In this document: positions 24,680-32,482 of the stretch, one piece after another
Layout: each line of letters opens with the position of its first letter
Numbering within the stretch: position 1 is the stretch's first letter
Origin: Lacihabitans sp. LS3-19
GTDB lineage: Bacteria > Bacteroidota > Bacteroidia > Cytophagales > Spirosomataceae
DNA: 64,000 nt
Direction of reading: 5' to 3'
Assembly: GCF_024343575.1 (NCBI RefSeq)
Contig: NZ_RJUA01000112.1
Location: 1-64,000, forward strand
Notes under the pieces: generated by a model
The model's database searches: none
The model's input: only the letters and a program-made list of their open reading frames with translations
Told to the model about the DNA's origin: nothing
Position numbers and translations under genes: made by a program

Positions 24680-26604
24680 AATCCAAAACTTTAGATATTG
24701 CTGTAGATTTTAAGAATAAACTTCCTGAAGATTTGAAGGGATTTTTTTTTGCTAAAGATGATTTAAAGTTAAATCTTATTTGGTCCATTTCTGAAAAATT
24801 CAAAAATCTGAATCTTCAGAAAGAAGACATAGCTTTGGTGTATTCCAAAGTCCAAACGCTTGAAAATCCAGATATCATAATAAGTGATTTAAAAATTCAT
24901 TTTCAGCAGGAATCCCCTATCAATATAAGTCATTTTTTGTCTAATTCAGAAGTTTTTAAAGGCTTAGACAAAACGCACGCTGAAGTTTTGGAAAGTTTTT
25001 TAGAAAAAATAAAAACGCAAAAAACCGAAGAAACTAATTACCTGAAAGACACGGCATTCCTTACCAATAAGCTCAAAGATTTGTTTAATATCGAAAAAGA
25101 CAAGACCGAGAATTTTGTAATAAATAAAGCATATCTAGACTTATTGGCCAAAGAAGGGGAAGAACTCCAAAAATTGAGTGAGGATTTAGCCCAATCAAAA
25201 GATGTTCAAGATGCTTTAAATCTTTTGGTGCAGACATCAGACGCCGCCGAAAACTTTACGGTGACGCATGTTTTGATGCATGACCTTATAAAAATTTATA
25301 ATATCCTATCTCCAGTTCTTTCTAAAAAAACAGATGATGATCTCATAAAAATCAAGTTTTTCTTGGCCTATTTCTTTGAAAAAATCCAAGGAAATGATAT
25401 TTCAAAATCGCTCACTATAGAACGAATAAATCAAATGGTTAGCAAAGACCAATTTGAAAAAAACATTCAAACGATTGTAGATAGCTCCATTTTTACACTT
25501 CCTGACGAATACAAAGATGAGTTTTTGCTTTCAGCCATTCTTACCAGATTGGAGCATCCGCTTAAGACTTCCTCAATAACACTTTTGCTAAGGTTAGTAC
25601 AGATTTTGATAAAAATTGACGATGAAATATCCGAAGGTGAGAAAGAGGTTTTAGAAAAAATAAAAGAAAGACTTTTTCATCCAAAAATAAAAATAAAAGG
25701 TGTAGAAGTAAGCGAAGTGCCCGAAGGAGAAAGTTTTGAAGATGTGATGAAAGAGCTGGATGAATTGATTGGATTGGCTGAAATCAAGAAAAGTATCCGG
25801 GAGTTTGCGGATTTTCTTAAAGTGCAAAAAATCAGAGAAACTTCAGGATTGAAACCCGTTAATAATTCATTGCATACTTTATTTTTAGGCCCTCCGGGTA
25901 CAGGAAAAACTACTGTTGCACGTATTTTAGGAAGGATTTACAAGCATTTGGGATATTTAGAAAAAGGACATTTGGTAGAAACCGACCGAACAGGAATGGT
26001 GGCGGGATACATAGGACAAACTGCCATAAAAGTTGACGAAATAGTCACCAAAGCCCAAGAAGGTGTACTTTTTATTGACGAAGCCTATTCACTTTCTAGA
26101 GATGGAGACGATAAAAAAGACTTTGGCAATGAAGCCATTGAAGTGCTTTTGAAGAGAATGGAGGATAAAAGAGACAATTTTGTGGTAATAGCCGCTGGCT
26201 ATAATGACGAAATGAAAACTTTCATAAACTCTAATCCAGGCCTTCAATCCAGATTCAATAGGCACTTTATTTTTGACCATTATCATCCTGAAGAACTTTT
26301 AGGTATTTTTGAATTGTATTGCAAAAAAAATGACTTCGAACTTAGTGAAGACGCTAGGGAAAAGCTATTTTTTATCTTCGAAAAACTCTACGAAAAAAAA
26401 CACAAAGGCTTCGGGAATGCGAGAGTAGTCAGGAATCTTTTCGAAAAAGTAATTGAAAATCAATCGAGTAGAATCATAAAAATCAGCCCGATAACCAAAG
26501 AATTATTGATAAAAATCGAAGAACCTGACATACCTCCAGTCAACCAAACTGTAGAGAAATTCTTGTACTTTTTACAAAACCAAGAGGAAGAAACAGAAGC
26601 TTGA
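24676..26604 (+). CDS. TerB-like region plus CbbX/SpoVK-type AAA+ ATPase
   Basis: A 642-residue cytosolic ATPase. The N-terminal 200 residues are helical and unrecognised. Residues ~215-335 resemble TerB, the tellurite-resistance helical domain, with the acidic signature KIDDEISEGEKEVL (313-326). A CbbX/CfxQ/SpoVK-type AAA+ module follows (about 360-620): Walker A GPPGTGKT (405-412), the pore-type loop GMVAGYIGQTAIK, Walker B LFIDEAYSL (near 463), sensor-type NPGLQSRFNRHF with the Arg finger, and a lid with GFGNARVVRNLFE. CbbX relatives remodel protein complexes. Here the likely client is another operon product, perhaps the coiled-coil proteins. Its stop lies one base from that of the convergent methyltransferase gene. 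Confidence 0.88.
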   Translation: MKSKTLDIAVDFKNKLPEDLKGFFFAKDDLKLNLIWSISEKFKNLNLQKEDIALVYSKVQTLENPDIIISDLKIHFQQESPINISHFLSNSEVFKGLDKTHAEVLESFLEKIKTQKTEETNYLKDTAFLTNKLKDLFNIEKDKTENFVINKAYLDLLAKEGEELQKLSEDLAQSKDVQDALNLLVQTSDAAENFTVTHVLMHDLIKIYNILSPVLSKKTDDDLIKIKFFLAYFFEKIQGNDISKSLTIERINQMVSKDQFEKNIQTIVDSSIFTLPDEYKDEFLLSAILTRLEHPLKTSSITLLLRLVQILIKIDDEISEGEKEVLEKIKERLFHPKIKIKGVEVSEVPEGESFEDVMKELDELIGLAEIKKSIREFADFLKVQKIRETSGLKPVNNSLHTLFLGPPGTGKTTVARILGRIYKHLGYLEKGHLVETDRTGMVAGYIGQTAIKVDEIVTKAQEGVLFIDEAYSLSRDGDDKKDFGNEAIEVLLKRMEDKRDNFVVIAAGYNDEMKTFINSNPGLQSRFNRHFIFDHYHPEELLGIFELYCKKNDFELSEDAREKLFFIFEKLYEKKHKGFGNARVVRNLFEKVIENQSSRIIKISPITKELLIKIEEPDIPPVNQTVEKFLYFLQNQEEETEA

Positions 26605-26605
26605 C

Positions 26606-27493
26606 TTACAGAAAAGTTATTTTCATTTGGTTTAGATCTGTTCCATAGCTGAACTTTAAAGCTATTTCTACTTTATCTCCAGCAAGTACCGTTTTTGAAT
26701 TTTGAGCTCGTACAATCGTCGGAGGCATTAAGCTATCAGTTCCAGTAAAGTTAGCTCCAGGACAAACTTCAACATAAGACTCTAAAAACAGACCATTAAT
26801 TTCGCCTGATAGACAAGCTTCAGTTTTTAATATCAACTCAACATTTAAATCATTTTGTTGATTAAAATCTATTTGATTTACCAAAAACTGACCTGAATAA
26901 AAAGTTGGCTGATGCCGTGTAAATTGAATTGGAAAATGATCAATTCCGTTATCAAAACTATTAAAACAAAGCCTACAGAAATTCAGTATTTTATTTGGGA
27001 AAAAACTGCCCTCGGTTTTTAGAAATTTTCGAGCATAATCAAAAATCTGGACTTGCAATTCATTGGCACAAAAAATACTCATCAACTCTCCTATCACAGC
27101 GTCCACTTTTTCGGGCAGTTCTACTTCAAAAACACTTTTCGAAAAAAACTCTACTTTGTTTTCCCAACCATTATTTTTTATTATTTGCTCAATATTTGCT
27201 TTTACCTCAGGATTGCTCTCTATCAAATATGCTTTTTTTACAAAAGGCAAGTACAAGCTCGACAAAGGCATATTTCCAACGCCTATTTCACAAACTACCT
27301 TATCTCTAAAAAAATTATTCAGCCCAAATGCTTTTGCAAAAGCTCCAACTCGTTGAGCATCCGTTTCCATTATTTTATAGTATAATTCAGGAAAACCAAA
27401 GTGATCGGGATTAAAAGTTTGTGCTTTAAGCAGCTCATATTTTAGTTTCTCATAATTCTCAACTATGCGTGTTGAAAGCTTAGACAATTCCAT
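26606..27493 (-). CDS. PRMT-like SAM-dependent methyltransferase
   Basis: A 295-residue class I methyltransferase. The SAM-binding motif is EIGVGNMPLS (69-78), with the acidic ribose-binding end of strand 2 at E92 (YLIESNP). The next motif, VIGELMSIFCANE, places E136 and E145 nine residues apart, as in the double-E loop of protein arginine methyltransferases, followed by RKFLKTEGSFFPNKI, also PRMT-like. The C-terminal half is beta-rich, as in PRMTs, but I see no THW loop. It could modify arginine or another guanidino/amine group; the target is unknown. It faces the operon above and ends 1 bp from it, so the two genes lack room for separate terminators. Confidence 0.75.
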   Translation of the reverse strand: MELSKLSTRIVENYEKLKYELLKAQTFNPDHFGFPELYYKIMETDAQRVGAFAKAFGLNNFFRDKVVCEIGVGNMPLSSLYLPFVKKAYLIESNPEVKANIEQIIKNNGWENKVEFFSKSVFEVELPEKVDAVIGELMSIFCANELQVQIFDYARKFLKTEGSFFPNKILNFCRLCFNSFDNGIDHFPIQFTRHQPTFYSGQFLVNQIDFNQQNDLNVELILKTEACLSGEINGLFLESYVEVCPGANFTGTDSLMPPTIVRAQNSKTVLAGDKVEIALKFSYGTDLNQMKITFL

Positions 27494-27714
27494 ATTTTTT
27501 GTTGCGTTATTATCAAATTTAAAGAGATTTAAAACCCAAGTTCAATTTAATAAAAATAAATCAGCTTTTAAATTCTCTTAAAAAAACTTAAACCTCTCCC
27601 TTTCACCCCTTAAATAATTCCATTTATCCTTTTGCAACGCTTTGTCTATTGTTTTCATCTTTTCTAAAAACTATATTTACTAATATTTCAAATCTAAACT
27701 AAAAGCTATTTACC

Positions 27715-29355
27715 TTGAAAAGAAGAAATTTCCTTCAATTATCAGGTATGGGATTGGGAGCAGCTATGTTGCCTAATATTCCTATTATGGGAAACACCGT
27801 ATCTTACGAAGCTCTACTCAATGGCTCCATGGACGTTGCCGTAAAAAAACGTTTGGCTGATGCTGCCTTAAATGCTGCAAAATCCAAAGGAGCAAGCTAT
27901 ACTGACATCAGAATTGGCCGATATCTCAACCAATTTGTGGTAACTCGAGAGGACAAAGTTCAAAATATCGTCAATACTGAATCTTATGGCGTCGGAGTTA
28001 GAGTTATTGCCGACGGCTGTTGGGGATTTGCCGCAGTAGTAGATGCCAAGTCTGAGGCTGACACAGCTCGAGCAGCTGAAGAAGCCGTAGCCATAGCTAA
28101 AGCCAACGCAAGGTTGTTAAAAGAGCCAGTTGTTTTAGCTCCTCAAAAAGGTTTTGGTGAAGTTAGCTGGAAAACACCAATTGTTAAGAACGCCTTCGAG
28201 GTGCCTATTCAAGAGAAAGTTGATTTGCTTTTGGGCGTAAATGATGCCGCCATGAAAAACGGAGCAAACTATATGAATTCTGTTTTGTTTTTGGTAAACG
28301 AACAAAAATACTTTGCTTCTTCTGATGGTTCATACATTGATCAAGATATTCATCGCACTTGGCCTATTTTTAACGTAACATGTATTGACCCAAAATCAGG
28401 AAAATTTGAAACCAGAAATGCCTTGAGTGCTCCTATGGGCATGGGTTATGAATATCTTCAGACCAATCCTAAAGACAAAATATCGGGCATCACTACCAGA
28501 TACAACAAAGGCTATGATATGCTTGAAGACGCTATTTCGGCGGCACAACAAGCCAAAGCCAAACTTTCAGCCAAGTCAGTTGAAGCTGGTAAGTATGATT
28601 TGGTTTTAGATCCATCTCATCTTTGGTTGACTATTCATGAGTCGGTAGGTCATCCGCTCGAACTTGACCGTGTTTTAGGTTATGAGGCCAACTTTGCGGG
28701 CACATCCTTTGCTACACTCGACAAATGGGAATCTAAAAACTTCAACTACGGAAGCAAAGAAGTTACACTTTTCGCAGACAAAACCCAAGTAGGTTCACTA
28801 GGAGCAGTTGGCTGGGACGATGAAGGCGTTAACACTAAAAAGTGGGATTTGGTAAAAGATGGCACTTTGGTAAATTATCAAGCCATCCGTGACCAAGCCC
28901 ATATCATTGGAGAAAAAGAATCACATGGATGTTGCTACGCTGATAGCTGGTCTTCGGTGCAATTCCAACGCATGGCCAATGTTTCACTTGCTCCAGGAAA
29001 AACTCCTCTTTCTGTAGAAGAAATGATAAAAGATGTAAAAAAAGGAATCTATATCATCGGCGACGGTTCGTTTTCTATAGATCAGCAGCGGTACAATTTC
29101 CAATTTGGGGGTCAACTGTACTATGAAATAAAGGATGGAAAAATAGGAGAAATGCTCAAAGATGTCGCCTATCAATCTAATACGCAAGAATTCTGGAACT
29201 CATGCACCAAAGTTTGTGACGACAGAGACTATAGATTAGGAGGTTCGTTTTTCGATGGAAAAGGTCAACCTTCGCAGTCTAGTGCGGTGTCTCACGGTAG
29301 TTCTACTGCAAGGTTTGATGGTGTAAACGTGATAAATACTGCAAGGAAAATATAA
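27715..29355 (+). CDS. tldD: TldD-family metalloprotease, copy 2 (Tat signal)
   Basis: A 546-residue paralogue of the protein at 14765-16408, alike from end to end. It starts at TTG (27715), which places a twin-arginine signal at the very N-terminus (MKRRNFLQLSG), as in copy 1. The metal site HESVGH is intact (H308, E309, H313), as are PLELDRVLGYEANFAGTSF and the C-terminal GSFSIDQQRYNFQFGG. It should pair with the TldE-like protein encoded after a 7-bp tandem repeat. The substrate is unknown; TldD/E of enterobacteria mature microcin B17 and degrade the CcdA antitoxin. Confidence 0.93.
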   Translation: MKRRNFLQLSGMGLGAAMLPNIPIMGNTVSYEALLNGSMDVAVKKRLADAALNAAKSKGASYTDIRIGRYLNQFVVTREDKVQNIVNTESYGVGVRVIADGCWGFAAVVDAKSEADTARAAEEAVAIAKANARLLKEPVVLAPQKGFGEVSWKTPIVKNAFEVPIQEKVDLLLGVNDAAMKNGANYMNSVLFLVNEQKYFASSDGSYIDQDIHRTWPIFNVTCIDPKSGKFETRNALSAPMGMGYEYLQTNPKDKISGITTRYNKGYDMLEDAISAAQQAKAKLSAKSVEAGKYDLVLDPSHLWLTIHESVGHPLELDRVLGYEANFAGTSFATLDKWESKNFNYGSKEVTLFADKTQVGSLGAVGWDDEGVNTKKWDLVKDGTLVNYQAIRDQAHIIGEKESHGCCYADSWSSVQFQRMANVSLAPGKTPLSVEEMIKDVKKGIYIIGDGSFSIDQQRYNFQFGGQLYYEIKDGKIGEMLKDVAYQSNTQEFWNSCTKVCDDRDYRLGGSFFDGKGQPSQSSAVSHGSSTARFDGVNVINTARKI

Positions 29356-29401
29356 TTGGTTATTGGTTATTGGTTATTGGTTATTGGTTATTGGTTATTG
29401 G
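29356..29401 (+). repeat. heptanucleotide tandem repeat between the second tldD and tldE
   Basis: Six perfect TTGGTTA units plus TTGG begin at the base after the tldD stop codon. A similar but degenerate TTGG-rich stretch follows the first tldE gene (17790-17825). Confidence 0.9.
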
Positions 29402-29524
29402 TAAAATGAGTTTGATAGCTATAAGTTCCAAATCATCGAAACTTTAGGACTGTCCCAAAAATCATTACCAACCTTTTTGAACCTAGCATTATTTTTTTCA
29501 ATTTAAAAAAAGAATTTAAAAAAA

Positions 29525-30862
29525 ATGAGTATAATATTAACAGAAACAGAAGCTAAGGCATTGCTAACGAAAATAATAGGGTTTTCGAAGGCAGACGAAT
29601 GCATAGTGAATATAGTTGGCGAACGTAGAGGAAATATCCGTTATGCTAGAAACGAAGTTTCAACTAGCGGAGCCTTAACCAACAAAAACATAGCGGTTAC
29701 TTCAGCTTTTGGCAACAAAGTCGGAACTGCCACCATCGACGAATTTGATGATGCATCTTTAGAAAAAGTTGTAAGAAGGGCTGAAGAACTGGCTAGGCTG
29801 GCACCCGAAAATCCAGAATACGAAGGATTGGTAGAACCTCAAAAATACATGAAAGCCAATGGTTTTTTTGATTCTACAGCTGGAATTAACCCAGACAAAA
29901 GAGCCGAAAAAGTAGCCCAAAGTTTGGAACTTTGTCGCGATGAGAAGCTTGTAGGAGCGGGTTTTCTTGAAGATCAATATGGCTATACCGCTATCATGAA
30001 CTCCAAAGGCTTATTTGCCTATTATGCTTCATCTAATGTCAACTTTTCTTTGACGGTTCGCACCGAAGACGGCAAAGGCTCGGGTTATGTAGCCAAAGGG
30101 TATAGTGATTTTGATAAACTAAATACGGTTTCGGCCACAAAAACTGCTCTTCAAAAAGCAAAAGCCTCCGCCAGTGCTCAAGCAATAGAGCCTGGAAAAT
30201 ATACTGTAATATTAGAAGCAACGGCTGCCACTGTTTTATTAGAAAACATTTTCTTTGGTATGGATGCCCGCAGTGCAGATGAAGGTCGCTCGTTTTTCAG
30301 TAAACCTGGTGGCAAAACAAAATTGGGCGAAAAAATAGTAGACGAAGCAGTGACTTTCTACTCAGACCCAGCACATCCAGAATTGCCATCTTCGCCGTGG
30401 TCAGGTGAAGGTTTGCCTCAAGAAAAACTAAAATGGATTGATAAAGGCGTAGTTAAAAACCTAGCTTATTCTATTTTCTGGGCTAAAAAGAAAGGTATTA
30501 AACCTGTACCTTTTCCAAATAACATGATTATGGAAGGAGGAAAATCTAGCCTTGAGGAAATGATAAAAAGCACAAAAAGGGGAATTTTGGTAACTAAACT
30601 TTGGTATATAAGGCCTGTTGATCCTCAAACATTACTCTTGACTGGACTAACCAGAGACGGAACTTTTTATATTGAAGACGGAAAAATAAAACATCCCATA
30701 AAAAATTTAAGGTTTAACGAAAGTCCAATAATTATGCTGAACAATCTCGAGACACTGGGAATTTCAGAACGAGTAGTGAGCACTGAATCGAATCAAAACT
30801 ATATGATTCCACCTATGAAAATCCGAGAATTTACCTTCTCGAGTTTAAGTGATGCAGTTTAA
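29525..30862 (+). CDS. TldE/PmbA-like partner subunit, copy 2
   Basis: A 445-residue paralogue of the protein at 16473-17789, again without the HExxxH site and without a signal peptide. Shared stretches include ERRGNIRYARNEVSTSGA, GTATIDEFDDASLEKVVRRAEE, LEATAATVLLENI and the end MKIREFTFSSLSDAV. A short insert near the C-terminus (SERVVSTESNQNYMI) is absent from copy 1. A strong terminator follows. Two complete tld pairs so close together suggest each has its own client, or one is a recent duplicate. Confidence 0.9.
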   Translation: MSIILTETEAKALLTKIIGFSKADECIVNIVGERRGNIRYARNEVSTSGALTNKNIAVTSAFGNKVGTATIDEFDDASLEKVVRRAEELARLAPENPEYEGLVEPQKYMKANGFFDSTAGINPDKRAEKVAQSLELCRDEKLVGAGFLEDQYGYTAIMNSKGLFAYYASSNVNFSLTVRTEDGKGSGYVAKGYSDFDKLNTVSATKTALQKAKASASAQAIEPGKYTVILEATAATVLLENIFFGMDARSADEGRSFFSKPGGKTKLGEKIVDEAVTFYSDPAHPELPSSPWSGEGLPQEKLKWIDKGVVKNLAYSIFWAKKKGIKPVPFPNNMIMEGGKSSLEEMIKSTKRGILVTKLWYIRPVDPQTLLLTGLTRDGTFYIEDGKIKHPIKNLRFNESPIIMLNNLETLGISERVVSTESNQNYMIPPMKIREFTFSSLSDAV

Positions 30863-30879
30863 TTTTTAGGCAAAATATG

Positions 30880-30911
30880 AAATGGCAAGTTTAAAATTCT
30901 TGCCATTTTTT
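30880..30911 (+). terminator. intrinsic terminator after the second tldE
   Basis: AAATGGCAAG (30880-30889) pairs perfectly with CTTGCCATTT (30899-30908), followed by a T-run. It is 17 bp past the stop codon. Confidence 0.85.
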
Positions 30912-30952
30912 ATGTTTCAAGCAAATACAATTGACCTATTTAATGAAAATTC

Positions 30953-31021
30953 AGTCAATACATTGACTAAATTAACGTTAATTCAGTCATTATAATGACC
31001 AAATTAACATAAATTTAGTCA
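30953..31021 (+). promoter_or_regulatory. repeated operator-like palindromes upstream of the DUF4143 gene
   Basis: Two palindromes built on the same half-site lie about 32 bp apart: AGTCAAT-ac-ATTGACT (30953-30968) and GTCATTATAATGAC (30986-30999). A third half-site TTTAGTCA follows (about 31014-31021). A TACTTTTG matching the -7 consensus lies at 31052-31059, 22 bp before the start codon. The array probably binds a dimeric regulator. Confidence 0.5.
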
Positions 31022-31081
31022 AAATATTAATATTACTAAGAAAAAAAGCGTTACTTTTGCTAGTACTATTTTTTTATAATT

Positions 31082-32212
31082 ATGGTAGTAGAAAGAAAAA
31101 TAAAGGCAAGGTTATTAAAAAATCTAATACCTGGAAAAGTAAACGTAGTTTATGGAGCTAGGCGAGTAGGCAAAACTTTTTTGATCAAACAAATAGCAGA
31201 CGAACTCAACGTAAATTATTTATGGCTAAATGGAGAGTTGCCAGAAACCCAGGAGATTTTAGAAAAGAAAAACTTAAACGAATATAGAAATATTTTTGCG
31301 GGATTCGAAATAATAATAATTGACGAAGCTCAAGCGATAAATGATATTGGTAAAATCTTAAAAATAGTAGTAGACGAGTTGCCACATTTAAAAATCATTG
31401 CAAGCGGCTCGTCAGCATTTGACTTGGCAAACAATCTTGGGGAACCCTTGGTCGGCAGAGCTTTTTGGCACGAAATGTACCCATTGGCACAATTAGAAAT
31501 AGCAAACAGTGAGAATTTTTTCGAAACAGCGAGAAGAAAAGAAGAGCGATTAATCTATGGAAGTTACCCTGAAATTTATACATTAGAGGGTTTTGAGCAA
31601 AAGGAAGAATACCTAAGAGATCTAGTAAATTCTTATCTTTTAAAAGACATTTTGATCTTAGACGGCGTCCGGAATTCTTCAAAAATCTATGATTTACTCA
31701 AACTTATTGCCTTTCAACTGGGCAAAGAAGTGTCGTTAAACGAATTGGGAACGCAGCTCGGAATGAGTAAAAATACGATAGAAAAATACCTTGACCTTCT
31801 GGAAAAAGTATTCGTTTTGAAAAAAATACCAGGTTTTAGTAAAAACCTAAGAAAGGAAGTCACGAAAAGTTCGAGGTGGTTTTTCTGGGACAATGGCATC
31901 AGAAATGCTGTAATTAACGATTTCAAAAGCTTGGCGTTTAGAAACGACACTGGCGAACTATGGGAAAACTATCTTATGATGGAGCGACTCAAAAAAAATG
32001 GCTACGAAAAAAACAATGTAGAAACGTATTTTTGGAGAACATATGACCAACAAGAAATAGATTGTATTGAAGTAAAAAACGGAGAAATTGAGGCTTATGA
32101 ATTTAAATATTCCAGTAAAATAGCAAAAACTCCAGGTGGATTTGCACATGCTTATCCCGAATCATCGTTTTCTACAGTAAACAAAGACAATTATTTAGAT
32201 TTTATAATTTAG
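31082..32212 (+). CDS. AAA-family ATPase with DUF4143 (P-loop plus nuclease-like end)
   Basis: A 376-residue protein of the AAA_14/DUF4143 family. Walker A is GARRVGKT (25-32), Walker B IIIIDEAQAI (about 79-88), with the sensor-like IASGSSAFDLAN. A winged-helix segment follows (about 215-250, VSLNELGTQLGMSKNTIEKYLDLLEK), then the DUF4143 part, whose end (EIDCIEVKNGEIEAYEFKYS) resembles the core of PD-(D/E)XK nucleases. Such proteins are widespread and poorly understood; some act as toxin-like or mobile-element-linked ATPases. It stands alone behind an operator array, and the region downstream holds gene debris, so it may be an accessory gene. Confidence 0.88.
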   Translation: MVVERKIKARLLKNLIPGKVNVVYGARRVGKTFLIKQIADELNVNYLWLNGELPETQEILEKKNLNEYRNIFAGFEIIIIDEAQAINDIGKILKIVVDELPHLKIIASGSSAFDLANNLGEPLVGRAFWHEMYPLAQLEIANSENFFETARRKEERLIYGSYPEIYTLEGFEQKEEYLRDLVNSYLLKDILILDGVRNSSKIYDLLKLIAFQLGKEVSLNELGTQLGMSKNTIEKYLDLLEKVFVLKKIPGFSKNLRKEVTKSSRWFFWDNGIRNAVINDFKSLAFRNDTGELWENYLMMERLKKNGYEKNNVETYFWRTYDQQEIDCIEVKNGEIEAYEFKYSSKIAKTPGGFAHAYPESSFSTVNKDNYLDFII

Positions 32213-32280
32213 ACAATCTGCTTCCGTTTTTAATAAATAAAACATATTAAAAGTATTGCCGAAAAACCTTTCTAAAACGG

Positions 32281-32473
32281 AATAAGCATCGACAGCCTAA
32301 ATACTTATGAAGAAATGGCTATTTTTGACATTTCAAACAAAAAGGTTTTTGAGAAAAAGCTTGAAAGCCAAAATATTGAAAAAATAAAATTGCCCAATTT
32401 GAACCCTGGGACTTATTTTTTGAAATTGAAAAAAGAGAAAAATATACATTTTTTCAAGATAATGAAAAACTAA
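32281..32473 (+). pseudogene. orphan T9SS C-terminal sorting domain
   Basis: The plus frame encodes about 64 residues ending in TAA at 32471-32473 that read as a type A T9SS sorting domain: MAIFDISNKKVFEKKL, then KIKLPNLNPGTYFLKL and HFFKIMKN. An in-frame stop lies a few codons upstream, and no cargo protein is attached. The only ATG (32315) would give 52 residues without a signal peptide. I take it to be the surviving 3' end of a deleted secreted-protein gene. Confidence 0.75.
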
Positions 32474-32482
32474 AAAACCATA

